Below are positions 40,910 through 49,200 of a stretch of DNA of 64,000 bases, piece after piece. The first letter of the stretch is position 1, and every line of letters begins with the position of its first letter. The stretch is from Petropleomorpha daqingensis (lineage in GTDB: Bacteria > Actinomycetota > Actinomycetes > Mycobacteriales > Geodermatophilaceae): contig NZ_JACBZT010000001.1 of the NCBI RefSeq assembly GCF_013408985.1, positions 2,108,001-2,172,000 of the forward strand. The letters run 5' to 3'. Below the pieces are notes generated by a model, which saw nothing but the letters and a program-made list of their open reading frames with translations, was not told the origin of the DNA and did no database searches. A program made the translations under genes and the position numbers.

Positions 40910-41719
40910 TCAGGCGACGCCGCTGTCGATCGACTGCTGCCAGGACATCTCGTAGATGATCGCCCGCTTCTCGGTGTCGTCGAGGCGGCGCACCTTGGTG
41001 GCCTTGCCGGCGTCGGTCGTGCCGTAGGAGCCGGTGCGGTACCAGTCGCCCTTGCGGGTCAGGAACCACGAGCGGTCGTGGTAGTCCGGGCCCGCGAACG
41101 GCCAGCCCTCGACCCGGCGCAGCCCGCGCTGCCGGCTCTTGGTGCTCGGCGCGCTGTGGTCGAGCACGTAGATGCACAGCGCGGTGAACTCGTCGGCCGG
41201 CACGCGCTGCAGCACGCGGACGGCGGAGCGGATCTCCTGCTCGGTGCGCGGCTCCGGCACGTAGAGCAGCCAGAGCGCCTCCTCGTCGGAGAGCTCGAGC
41301 ACCGTGGAACGCTGGCGCAGCCGCTCGGCCTCGGCGGCGGCCGCGGCGGCCTGGGCCTGCCGCTCCTCCTCGATGGCGGCGGCCCGCGAGCGCATCCGCG
41401 CCTTGGCCAGGTCGCGGTCGCAGACCCGCCACCCGCGCCAGAGGTCGGAGTGCTCCTCGCAGACCGCGCGGTCGCACTCGGAGCACTCGCCGACCGACGG
41501 CAGCCCGCAGCGGCAGGTGACGCCGTCCTCGGCGGGCGAGTACGGGTAGACGGTGCCGCACCGCCGGGTGCGCGGGCGCTCCGCGGTGGCAGGGGCCGAG
41601 GGGCCGGCGACGGCAGGTGCGGAGACCAGCGGCTTGATCTCGACGACGGCGTCGCAGCGCCAGAACCCCGGCATCATCCGGCTGCGCGTCTCCGTCGCCC
41701 CGCAGGAAGGACAGGGCAT
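40910..41719 (-). CDS. Zinc-ribbon, coiled-coil protein of unknown function
   Basis: This 269-residue cytosolic protein has an N-terminal zinc ribbon (MPCPSCGATETRSRMM, with WRCD) and a second cysteine-rich unit (CRCGLPSVGECSECDRAVC, then EEHSDLWRGWRVCD). A charged coiled coil (about 135-165, EEERQAQAAAAAAEAERLRQ) and a C-terminal domain (165-269) with GDWYRTGSYGTTDAGKATKV follow. The zinc sites suggest nucleic-acid or protein binding. No known family was assigned. The upstream area 41720-41972 shows no gene. Confidence 0.82.
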   Translation of the reverse strand: MPCPSCGATETRSRMMPGFWRCDAVVEIKPLVSAPAVAGPSAPATAERPRTRRCGTVYPYSPAEDGVTCRCGLPSVGECSECDRAVCEEHSDLWRGWRVCDRDLAKARMRSRAAAIEEERQAQAAAAAAEAERLRQRSTVLELSDEEALWLLYVPEPRTEQEIRSAVRVLQRVPADEFTALCIYVLDHSAPSTKSRQRGLRRVEGWPFAGPDYHDRSWFLTRKGDWYRTGSYGTTDAGKATKVRRLDDTEKRAIIYEMSWQQSIDSGVA

Positions 41720-41972
41720 GCGTCGGAGACTAGGAGCGGCCCCGTCGGGCGGGCGTGATACAGGGTCGTGTCGGATCCAGCGCGGCACGCCCGTCACAGG
41801 TGCCACGGGCGTGCACCCGGCCGATGGGTGATCGGCCGGTCGCAGAGGGTCAGGGAACCTCTTCCGCAGACCGCTCGTGAATGACAAGGTTGAAACTCTC
41901 AAGTCATCGTCGCACGCGCGTTTCGGGGGTCGTGGTGCACCGCTGGGGACGGGTCGAGCAGGGAGCCCGCAG

Positions 41973-42539
41973 ATGAGTCCTCGGCACGCCGTCCGGCGGT
42001 CCCGGCGCCGGCTCTGGTGGACCGTGGCCGGTGGCAACGCGGTGCTGGGCGCCGCCGTCCTGACCGCCGTCGTCGTGTCGTCCGGGCCGGTGGTGCCGGT
42101 CGAGCGCACCACGAGCGCGTCGATCGGCACCGCGACGAGCGCCGCGTCCGGCTCGTCGGCCGAGCGCACCCGGTCGGACATCGCGGACGGCTGGGCCACC
42201 GCGACGACCGAGGGGCCGACGGCCGAGCGCGAGACGTCGACGCCTCCCGAGCGCAGGCCCACGACCACGACCACGACGACGACTCCGGAGACGACGCAGC
42301 CCGAGGTCGCCGCGGGGACGACGGCCCCCGGTGGTTCGTCGTCGTCCCGGCCCGCCCCGAGCCCGGGCACGGACGACGGCGCCCCGACGGCCACCCCGAC
42401 GACGGAGCCCGCGCCGACCACGACGGACGAGCCGACGACGCCGAGCGGGTCGAGCGAGCCGACGGAGACCACCGAGCCGTTCCCGCCGTTCCCGGAACCG
42501 CCGGTGGACCTCCCCGGTGAGGAGACGCCGACGCCCTGA
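41973..42539 (+). CDS. Thr/Ser/Pro-rich membrane-anchored protein
   Basis: This is a 188-residue protein. A basic N-terminus (RRSRRRLWW) leads to one membrane helix (about 17-38, TVAGGNAVLGAAVLTAVVVS). About 150 residues of Thr/Ser/Pro/Glu-rich low complexity end PVDLPGEETPTP. It looks like a surface-extended, possibly glycosylated anchor protein. ATG 41973 with AGGGAG upstream is preferred over GTG 41877. It converges on a similar protein at 42544 across 4 bases, and no function is known. Confidence 0.7.
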   Translation: MSPRHAVRRSRRRLWWTVAGGNAVLGAAVLTAVVVSSGPVVPVERTTSASIGTATSAASGSSAERTRSDIADGWATATTEGPTAERETSTPPERRPTTTTTTTTPETTQPEVAAGTTAPGGSSSSRPAPSPGTDDGAPTATPTTEPAPTTTDEPTTPSGSSEPTETTEPFPPFPEPPVDLPGEETPTP

Positions 42540-42543
42540 CTCC

Positions 42544-43092
42544 TCAGGGGGCGGGAACGATCTCGCAGTCGGTCGTGCACTCGGACGCCGGAGGGTCCGA
42601 GCCGGGGTCGCCGGTGGTCGTGTCGCCGGAGCCGGACGATCCGACGTCGGTCGCCGGGTCCTGGGGCGGAGCGTCCGGGGTCGGGGCGGCCACCGGGTCG
42701 GGGTCCGCGTGCGTCGGGACGACGACCACCGGCGGCGCGACCGCGACCGACGACGGCGCCGAGCTGCGCGCCGGAGCGGCCGCGCGGGCCGGGTGCGACG
42801 GCGCCGCGGACGACGTCGACGCCGTCGGGGCGGACACGACCGCGGACGGCGTCGCCGACGGGGTCGCGACCGCGGAGGGCGCAGCCGGTGCGCTCGCCGG
42901 CGCGGAGACCGTCGCCTCGTGCGCCGGGGCCTCGGTGGCGGTCGTGCCGAGCCAGACGAGGGAGCGGCCGAGGACCGGCAGCAGGCCGATGGCGACCAGG
43001 GCCAGCAGCGGAGCGAGCCACGCCCGGCGGACCTCGGAGGTGCGGGACAGGCGCAGCGAGCGGTGCCGTCCGGTCACTCCGATGGTGGCCAC
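42544..43092 (-). CDS. Ala/Pro/Ser-rich membrane-anchored protein
   Basis: This 182-residue protein has a basic start (RHRSLRLSRTSEVRR), one helix (AWLAPLLALVAIGLLPVLG), and a long alanine/proline/serine-rich outer segment ending in ASECTTDCEIVPAP. Two cysteines near the end (ECTTDC) may form a disulfide. GTG 43092 has a good AAGGAG site. It faces the similar protein at 41973-42539 tail to tail. Both could be cell-envelope tethers, a guess from composition. Confidence 0.7.
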   Translation of the reverse strand: MATIGVTGRHRSLRLSRTSEVRRAWLAPLLALVAIGLLPVLGRSLVWLGTTATEAPAHEATVSAPASAPAAPSAVATPSATPSAVVSAPTASTSSAAPSHPARAAAPARSSAPSSVAVAPPVVVVPTHADPDPVAAPTPDAPPQDPATDVGSSGSGDTTTGDPGSDPPASECTTDCEIVPAP

Positions 43093-43518
43093 GCCGGTCT
43101 CCTTCCCGCTGCTGCGCCCACGGTAGGGAAGGAGCGGTCCGGTCCGTGCGATCGGCGTGAACGGTGGGACGGCTGTGCCCGAGGCAGCCGCCTGAGCACG
43201 AGTTCCGACGACGGGGTCAGGGTCGTACGGGCGCACCGGGAAGAGATGGGGTCCGGATCGGGGACCCGCCGATACGCCGGGGCGGCTGCTGCACTCCCGG
43301 CTCGTCGAGGATCAGCGTCGCCGGGCGGGCAGTCCCCGGCAACTCGGTCGGCGTACCTCGCCGAGGTGACAGCGGGTTGCCCACTGGGACGGATGTGCCC
43401 GGATTGGACTGCGGCGCGGTCTCCCGTGGTGCGTCCCCTTGCGGACGGCGACGTCCGTCACGACGCTGCGCCGGAAACGTCGGACACCGCCGACGACCGA
43501 ACCCGAACGGGGACCCGC
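43093..43518. other. Non-coding gap with no recognised feature
   Basis: This 426-base stretch separates two divergent membrane-protein genes. Frames crossing it are composition-biased and lack ribosome sites. It should contain promoters for both flanking genes, but no motif stands out. No hairpin or repeat was noticed. Confidence 0.5.
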
Positions 43519-43920
43519 ATGACCACCGAGCAGTACGACTCGTCCTACCCGCAGAACCCGCAGCAGCCGCCGGCGCCGCAGGGCTACCAGGCCCCCGCGC
43601 CCCAGCCCTACGGCGCGCCCGTGGCCCAGCCGTACGGCTACCCCGCCCCGCAGGCCCAGGCGCAGGGCAACGGCCTCGGCATCGCCGGCTTCGTCTGCGG
43701 TCTCGTCGGCCTGATCCTCTGCTGGGTGCCGTGGTTCGGGATGCTGCTCGGCGTCGTCGGCATCGTGCTGAGCGGCATCGCCATCTCGCAGGGCAAGAAG
43801 CGCGGCACGAGCACCGGCCTGGCGATCGCCGGCCTGGTCTGCGGCATCCTCGCCGTCCTGGCCTTCGTCCTCCTCCTGGCCTTCGTGTTCTCCGTGGCCT
43901 CGTCGATCAACACCTACTGA
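43519..43920 (+). CDS. DUF4190 family membrane protein
   Basis: This 133-residue protein has a Pro/Gln/Tyr-rich cytosolic tail (residues 1-48; YQAPAPQPYGAPVAQPYGYP) and a two-helix hairpin, GLGIAGFVCGLVGLILCW and GLAIAGLVCGILAVLAFVLL. It also has the connecting motif SGIAISQGKKRGTSTG, which is typical of DUF4190. The family has no established function. ATG 43519 follows GGACCCGC. A strong terminator hairpin lies 29 bases after its stop. Confidence 0.9.
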   Translation: MTTEQYDSSYPQNPQQPPAPQGYQAPAPQPYGAPVAQPYGYPAPQAQAQGNGLGIAGFVCGLVGLILCWVPWFGMLLGVVGIVLSGIAISQGKKRGTSTGLAIAGLVCGILAVLAFVLLLAFVFSVASSINTY

Positions 43921-43948
43921 CGCGTCCGCGCCGCATCGCGGCGCGGCA

Positions 43949-43997
43949 CGACGGGCCGGAACCGGGGCCGGCGAGCCGCCCGGGTTCCGGCCCGTCG
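43949..43997 (+). terminator. Strong hairpin downstream of the DUF4190 gene
   Basis: CGACGGGCCGGAACC (43949-43963) and its exact complement (43983-43997) form a 15-bp stem with a 19-base loop. It lies 29-77 bases after the DUF4190 stop. The T-tract is absent, as is usual in this GC-rich genome. Confidence 0.7.
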
Positions 43998-44115
43998 TCG
44001 TCCTCCGGCTGGGGCGGGTGGGGCTCCTGAGCCGCGGACGGAACCGTCCGTAGGGGTACGGATACAGAGCGCTTACGGTGCCTTGCGTAACGATTCCGTC
44101 ACGTCTGGTGTTCTC

Positions 44116-45303
44116 GTGAAGCGACTCCTCCTCGCCCTGCTCTGCCTCACCGCCGTGGTGACCGGCGTCGCCGTCGTCTCCGGCCACGCCGCCGACGCCG
44201 ACTGGTCCTCGGCGGCCTCGCGCAAGCCCGCGAAGCCGGGCAAGCCCACCCCGACCACGACCAGCCCGTCCCCGACGGCGACCGCAACCCCCACGCCGCC
44301 GGCGCCGTCCACGACGACGAGCGCACCGGCACCCACGACGACCACCACCAGCGCCCCGACCTCCACCTCGTCGGGCAGCACCGGCGGATCGGCGAACAGC
44401 GCGCCCCCGCGGGCCGACGGGTACTTCGCGACCGCAGCCGCGGGCTCGTGGTCGACGCTGCCCAGCGGGACCACCTGCGCCCAGCGGGTCACCCGCTCGA
44501 CCTGGGAGCCGCGGCCGGAGAACGCGGCGCAGAACCACGCGACGCCGGATCCGCAGGCGGTGCACGCCTCGCTGGCCGCCCGGCCCCGCGGCGACTCCTA
44601 CGCCCCGCAGTGGGACTCCTGGCTGCTCCCGCGGGTCGACGGCCAGTTCACCGGGACGACCGACGAGATCATCCAGTGGGCGGCCTGCAAGTGGGGCATC
44701 TCCGACAACCTGCTCCGCGCCCAGGCGGTGACCGAGTCCACCTGGTACCAGGGCCTGCACTTCGCCGACGGGCAGTGCTACTGGAACCGCGGCTGCGGTG
44801 ACGCGTTCCCCCGGTCCACCGCCGCCTCGGGCACCTACTGCGCGGGGCTGGCCGGGTTCGGCCACGACTACCAGCGCGACACCAACAGCACGACCGGCGC
44901 CTACCCGTACGCCCCGGCCGCGGGGCTGTGCCCGCAGACGTTCTCGATCATCGGGATCAAGTCGTGGGACGACCCGGCCTGGCAGGCACCCGGTGCGCCC
45001 TACGCCGGCAACCAGAACGGGACCTTCCCCTTCAACCGGGACAGCACCGCCTTCGCCCTCGACTACGAGGCGTCCTACCTGCGCGGCTGCCTCGAGGGCT
45101 GGGTCTCGTGGCTGGGCGGCCCGGGCGACGTCAACGGCTGCGTGGGGTCCTGGTTCTCCGGCGACTGGCACTCCGCGGACGCCGACCGGTACATCGCCGA
45201 GGTGCAGGGCCACCTGACCGCCCACACCTGGCTGACCGCCGACTTCGCCAACGGCGCGGGCAACCAGTACCAGTGCGACCGGGTCAAGGGCTGCCCGCGG
45301 TAG
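44116..45303 (+). CDS. Secreted lysozyme/transglycosylase-like protein
   Basis: This 395-residue exported protein has an N-terminal signal (KRLLLALLCLTAVVTGVAVV, cleavage near GHAADA). A Thr/Pro/Ser-rich linker (about 40-100) precedes a C-terminal domain with IIQWAACKWGISDNLLRAQA and VTESTWYQG. The Glu-Ser pair in AVTESTWY looks like the catalytic Glu of goose-lysozyme or SLT transglycosylase folds, but the usual later motif is different (FSIIGIKSWDDPAW). It contains several cysteines. It may cut peptidoglycan. GTG 44116 starts it and it stops in TAG. Confidence 0.75.
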   Translation: MKRLLLALLCLTAVVTGVAVVSGHAADADWSSAASRKPAKPGKPTPTTTSPSPTATATPTPPAPSTTTSAPAPTTTTTSAPTSTSSGSTGGSANSAPPRADGYFATAAAGSWSTLPSGTTCAQRVTRSTWEPRPENAAQNHATPDPQAVHASLAARPRGDSYAPQWDSWLLPRVDGQFTGTTDEIIQWAACKWGISDNLLRAQAVTESTWYQGLHFADGQCYWNRGCGDAFPRSTAASGTYCAGLAGFGHDYQRDTNSTTGAYPYAPAAGLCPQTFSIIGIKSWDDPAWQAPGAPYAGNQNGTFPFNRDSTAFALDYEASYLRGCLEGWVSWLGGPGDVNGCVGSWFSGDWHSADADRYIAEVQGHLTAHTWLTADFANGAGNQYQCDRVKGCPR

Positions 45304-45464
45304 GGGTCACCGCACGCTGACCGTCCTCGTCGCCGAGGTCCACGTCGCCCGCGATGCGGCAGGCCGACCGCGCCGCAGTGGACCTTGAACCCTTACGCTC
45401 ACGTGCGCTCGCCCACGGGGGGCGATGGAGGTGTCGTGGCGGGACGACGTGGACAGGAGCGCCG

Positions 45465-46199
45465 ATGGACCTACCCGAGCTCAGCTGGGGAGCCGCGACC
45501 GATCCGGGCCGCCGCGCCGAGAACCAGGACAGCCACCTGGCGGCACCGCCGATCTTCGCCGTGGCCGACGGGATGGGCGGTCACGTCGGCGGCGCGCAGG
45601 CCAGTGAGCTGGCCGTGCAGCGGCTCGCCGAGATCGCTCAGGGCCCGACGGTCACCATGGAGGCCATCCGGACTGCGCTGGAGCAGGCCGACAAGGACAT
45701 CATGGCGATGGGGGCGGACGTCGATCCGCTCAGCCGGCCCGGGACGACCGTCGCGGGGCTGGCGCTGACCGAGCATGACGGTGAGTTGTGCTGGCTGGCC
45801 TTCCACGTCGGGGACTCACGGATCTACGGCTGCTCGGAGAAGGGACTCGAGCGCATCAGCACCGACCACTCGGTCGTCCAGGCGCTCGTCGACGCCGGCG
45901 CGATCACCGAGGAGCGGGCCCTCACCCATCCGCAGCGACACATGATCACGAAGGCGCTGGGGTTCGGTGACCGTGGTGGGGCGGATTTCGCCTTTCTCCC
46001 CGTGGTGCCGGGACAGCGCTTCCTCATGTGCTCCGACGGCCTGACCGGCGAGGTGCTCGACGCGCGCATCGGCGAACTGCTCAGGGGCGATGCCGACGAC
46101 CAGTCCCTCGCGGACCGGCTCGTCGCGGAGGCCGATCCGGCGGTCGCCCAGGACAACGTGACGGTGGTGGTCGTCAGCGTCTCTTCGACCGCCGGCTGA
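45465..46199 (+). CDS. PP2C-family serine/threonine phosphatase
   Basis: This 244-residue cytosolic phosphatase has metal-binding motifs ENQDSHLAAPP (about 19-29), FAVADGMGGHVGG (Asp35, Gly36), VGDSRIYGCSE, MCSDGLTGEV and QDNVTVVVVSV near the end. This is the full PPM pattern. It lacks a membrane anchor. It would reverse phosphorylation by Ser/Thr kinases such as the one at 22323. ATG 45465 has AGGAG 6 bases upstream. A two-way terminator follows. Confidence 0.94.
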   Translation: MDLPELSWGAATDPGRRAENQDSHLAAPPIFAVADGMGGHVGGAQASELAVQRLAEIAQGPTVTMEAIRTALEQADKDIMAMGADVDPLSRPGTTVAGLALTEHDGELCWLAFHVGDSRIYGCSEKGLERISTDHSVVQALVDAGAITEERALTHPQRHMITKALGFGDRGGADFAFLPVVPGQRFLMCSDGLTGEVLDARIGELLRGDADDQSLADRLVAEADPAVAQDNVTVVVVSVSSTAG

Positions 46200-46238
46200 T
46201 GGTGATGGGAACCGGCCGCGCCGGTTCCCATCACCATC
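46198..46238. terminator. Bidirectional hairpin containing both stop codons
   Basis: GATGGTGATGGGAACCGGC (46198-46216) and its exact complement (46220-46238) leave a 3-base loop. The stem starts inside the PP2C stop TGA and ends inside the stop of the opposite-strand secreted protein, so a single 19-bp stem serves both convergent genes. It has no T-tract. Confidence 0.8.
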
Positions 46239-49200
46239 AGGGGGCCGGACGGAGGGCGACCAGCCAGCCGCCGGCGGTTGTCGCCTTGGACAGCGACCAG
46301 GTGAGGTTCCCGCTCGCCGCAGCGGCGCCCGTCAACCGGTAGGCGAGACCGGTCTTCTGGGTGCCGGTCGTCTGTGCGGCGATCGTCCAGCCGGCCGGAC
46401 CGGAGGCCGTGATGCCGTTCGCGGAGAGCCCGAGTCCGCTCACGAGCATCGCGCCCGCAGTGACCGTGGAGACGCCGGGGACCGTGAGCGTCGTCGCCGC
46501 GGTGGTGGTCGTCGCGCTGGTGGCCGGGACATCGATGGGGTTGGCGTTGTCGACCCCGGAGAACGCCGTCATCGTCGCCGCCCACTTGAGCCGCGCCGAC
46601 AGCGTCCAGGTGTAGCTCGCCGGGTCGGTGGCCGCGTTCGTGACCACGTGGACGTAGGACCACACGCGCGCAGTCGTCCCCACCGTGAGCGGCGCCGCGG
46701 TGACCGCCGTCCACCCGGCGGGAACAGCGGTCATGGTCGGGTTCTGCTCCGATGTGATCTCCACGACCAGCACGTCGCCGGTGACCACGCCGGCGGGTCG
46801 CGGGACCGCCACGGTGGTGTTCGAGCCGGACGCCGTGCTGGACGACCGCGCCTGGATCGGTGCCTTGGTGACGGTGATGGTGGTGGCCGCCGAGGTGGTG
46901 CTGCCGGTGGTGTTGGTGGCGGTGAGGGTGACCTGGTAGGTGCCCGGGGTGGTGTAGGTGTGCGCGGGGTTCTGGGTGGTGGCGCTGGTGGTGTCGCCGA
47001 AGTCCCAGGCCCAGCTGGTGGGGGTGCCGGTGGAGGTGTCGGTGAACTGGACGGCCAGGGGGGCGGTGCCGCTGGTCTTGTCGACGGTGAAGGTGGCGGT
47101 CGGGGCGACCGGTGCGGGGCTGACGGTGATGGTGGTGGCCGCCGAGGTGGTGCTGCCGGTGGTGTTGGTGGCGGTGAGGGTGACCTGGTAGGTGCCCGGG
47201 GTGGTGTAGGTGTGCGCGGGGTTCTGGGTGGTGGCGCTGGTGGTGTCGCCGAAGTCCCAGGCCCAGCTGGTGGGGCCGCCGGTGGAGGTGTCGGTGAACT
47301 GGACGGCCAGCGGGGCGGTGCCGCTGGTCTTGTCGACGGTGAAGGTGGCGGTCGGGGCGACCGGTGCGGAGCTGACGGTGATGGTGGTGGCCGCCGAGGT
47401 GGTGCTGCCGGTGGTGTTGGTGGCGGTGAGGGTGACCTGGTAGGTGCCCGGGGTGGTGTAGGTGTGCGCGGGGTTCTGGGTGGTGGCGCTGGTGGTGTCG
47501 CCGAAGTCCCAGGCCCAGCTGGTGGGGCCGCCGGTGGAGGTGTCGGTGAACTGGACGGCCAGCGGGGCGGTGCCGCTGGTCTTGTCGACGGTGAAGGCGG
47601 CGGTCGGGGCGACCGGTGCGGAGCTGACGGTGATGGTGGTGGCCGCCGAGGTGGTGCTGCCGGTGGTGTTGGTGGCGGTGAGGGTGACCTGGTAGGTGCC
47701 CGGGGTGGTGTAGGTGTGCGCGGGGTTCTGGGTGGTGGCGCTGGTGGTGTCGCCGAAGTCCCAGGCCCAGCTGGTGGGGCCGCCGGTGGAGGTGTCGGTG
47801 AACTGGACGGCCAGCGGGGCGGTGCCGCTGGTCTTGTCGACGGTGAAGGCGGCGGTCGGGGCGCCGATGGACGAGTCCACCGTGAACGTCGTCGGAACGC
47901 TGACGCCGGTGAGGCCGCCTCTCGTCTGGGCCGCGCTGACGGTGTACGTGCCCGAAGCGAGCGCGCTCGACAGGGTTGCCGACCAGCTGCCCCCGGTAGT
48001 GGCGGCTGTGGCCGTGGCCACCGCGATGCCCTTCGGGTAGCTCCCGCTGTACACGGTGACAGAGACGTTGCCTCCTGAGGGATCCGCAGTGCCACTGAAC
48101 TGGGTGGTCCCGCCGACCGTGGCTCCGGAGGCAGGGGTCGCGATGGTCACGAGCGGCGCGACACCCATGACCTCGGCGACGCTCTTGACGGAGACCCCGG
48201 AGGGGGCGCCGTTCGCCAGCCAGTCCACGAACGCCTGGAGCGTTGCGAGGTCCACCGGTCGGTAGCCGGCCATGCAGGTGTCGAAGCCGCTCGTCCCGTT
48301 CTGGCAGACCTGGTGGAAGAGCGTCTGCAGCCATCCTCCGCCGTGCGAGGACGCCGCGCTGACCGCGTCCTGGAGTGACGCCAGCGTGATGGGCCCGTCG
48401 TACGTCGTCCCGAGGACGCGTGTGGCGTAGGGGTCGCGAGGCGGGATCGTCTCGGCGTACAGCGGGCCGGTGGGCGACACGCTCCCTCCGGTGCGGCCGG
48501 TCTGGTAGCCGCACAGTCGCACGATCTCCTCGGCCGTGGCATCGAAGGCGGCCTCGGGGTAGGCGAAGGACACCGGGTTGAAGCCGTGCTGGATGAGGTC
48601 AGCGCGGTCATCGCAGACCTGGTGGTACTTCGTGTCGTAGTCCGTCGTCGTCTTCAGGTTGACGTGATCGATGGTGTGACCGCCGACGTCGTGGCCCGCA
48701 GCCTGCAGCGCGGCGATCTGCGCCCACGTCATGGTCCCCGGCTCGCCCCGCTCCACGGGGCCGGTGTTGATGAAGAAACTGCCGTGGTAGCCGTGCGAGG
48801 CCAGCACGGGTGGCACGAGGTTCTGCGACACGAGACCGTCGTCGAAGGTCAGGGAAACCGTCGTGGGGCGGTTGGCCAGAGGGGGCTGCGCGGTGATCCC
48901 CATGGCGTCGCGCACGGTCTTCACGGTCGTTCCCGCCGGCGCCCCGCCGCCGTCCAACCACGCCAGGAAGCTGGAGAACACCTGCTCGTCGATCGGCCGC
49001 GAGGAAGCCATGCAGGTCGAGTAGCCGGCGTCGCTGGACCTGCAGACCTGGTTGAAGGTCAGCGGCACCCAGCCGCCCCCGTTGCCGGCCGCGGCATTCA
49101 CCGCGTTCTGGAGATCCGCCAGGGTGATCGGCGAGGAGGTGGTCACGGTCCGGATGGCCAGGGCGTCCTTGGGCGGCAGCGTCTCGGCGTAGGTCGGGCC

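Noticed and set aside
46871-47866. CRISPR-like array from regular repeats
   Set aside because: The units are 252 bases, contiguous, without spacers and coding; they are PKD repeats.
46648-48078. Glycine-rich plus-strand frame of 476 codons with repeats
   Set aside because: It is the antisense of the PKD repeats; the periodic glycine pattern comes from the 252-bp repeats, not from a real gene.
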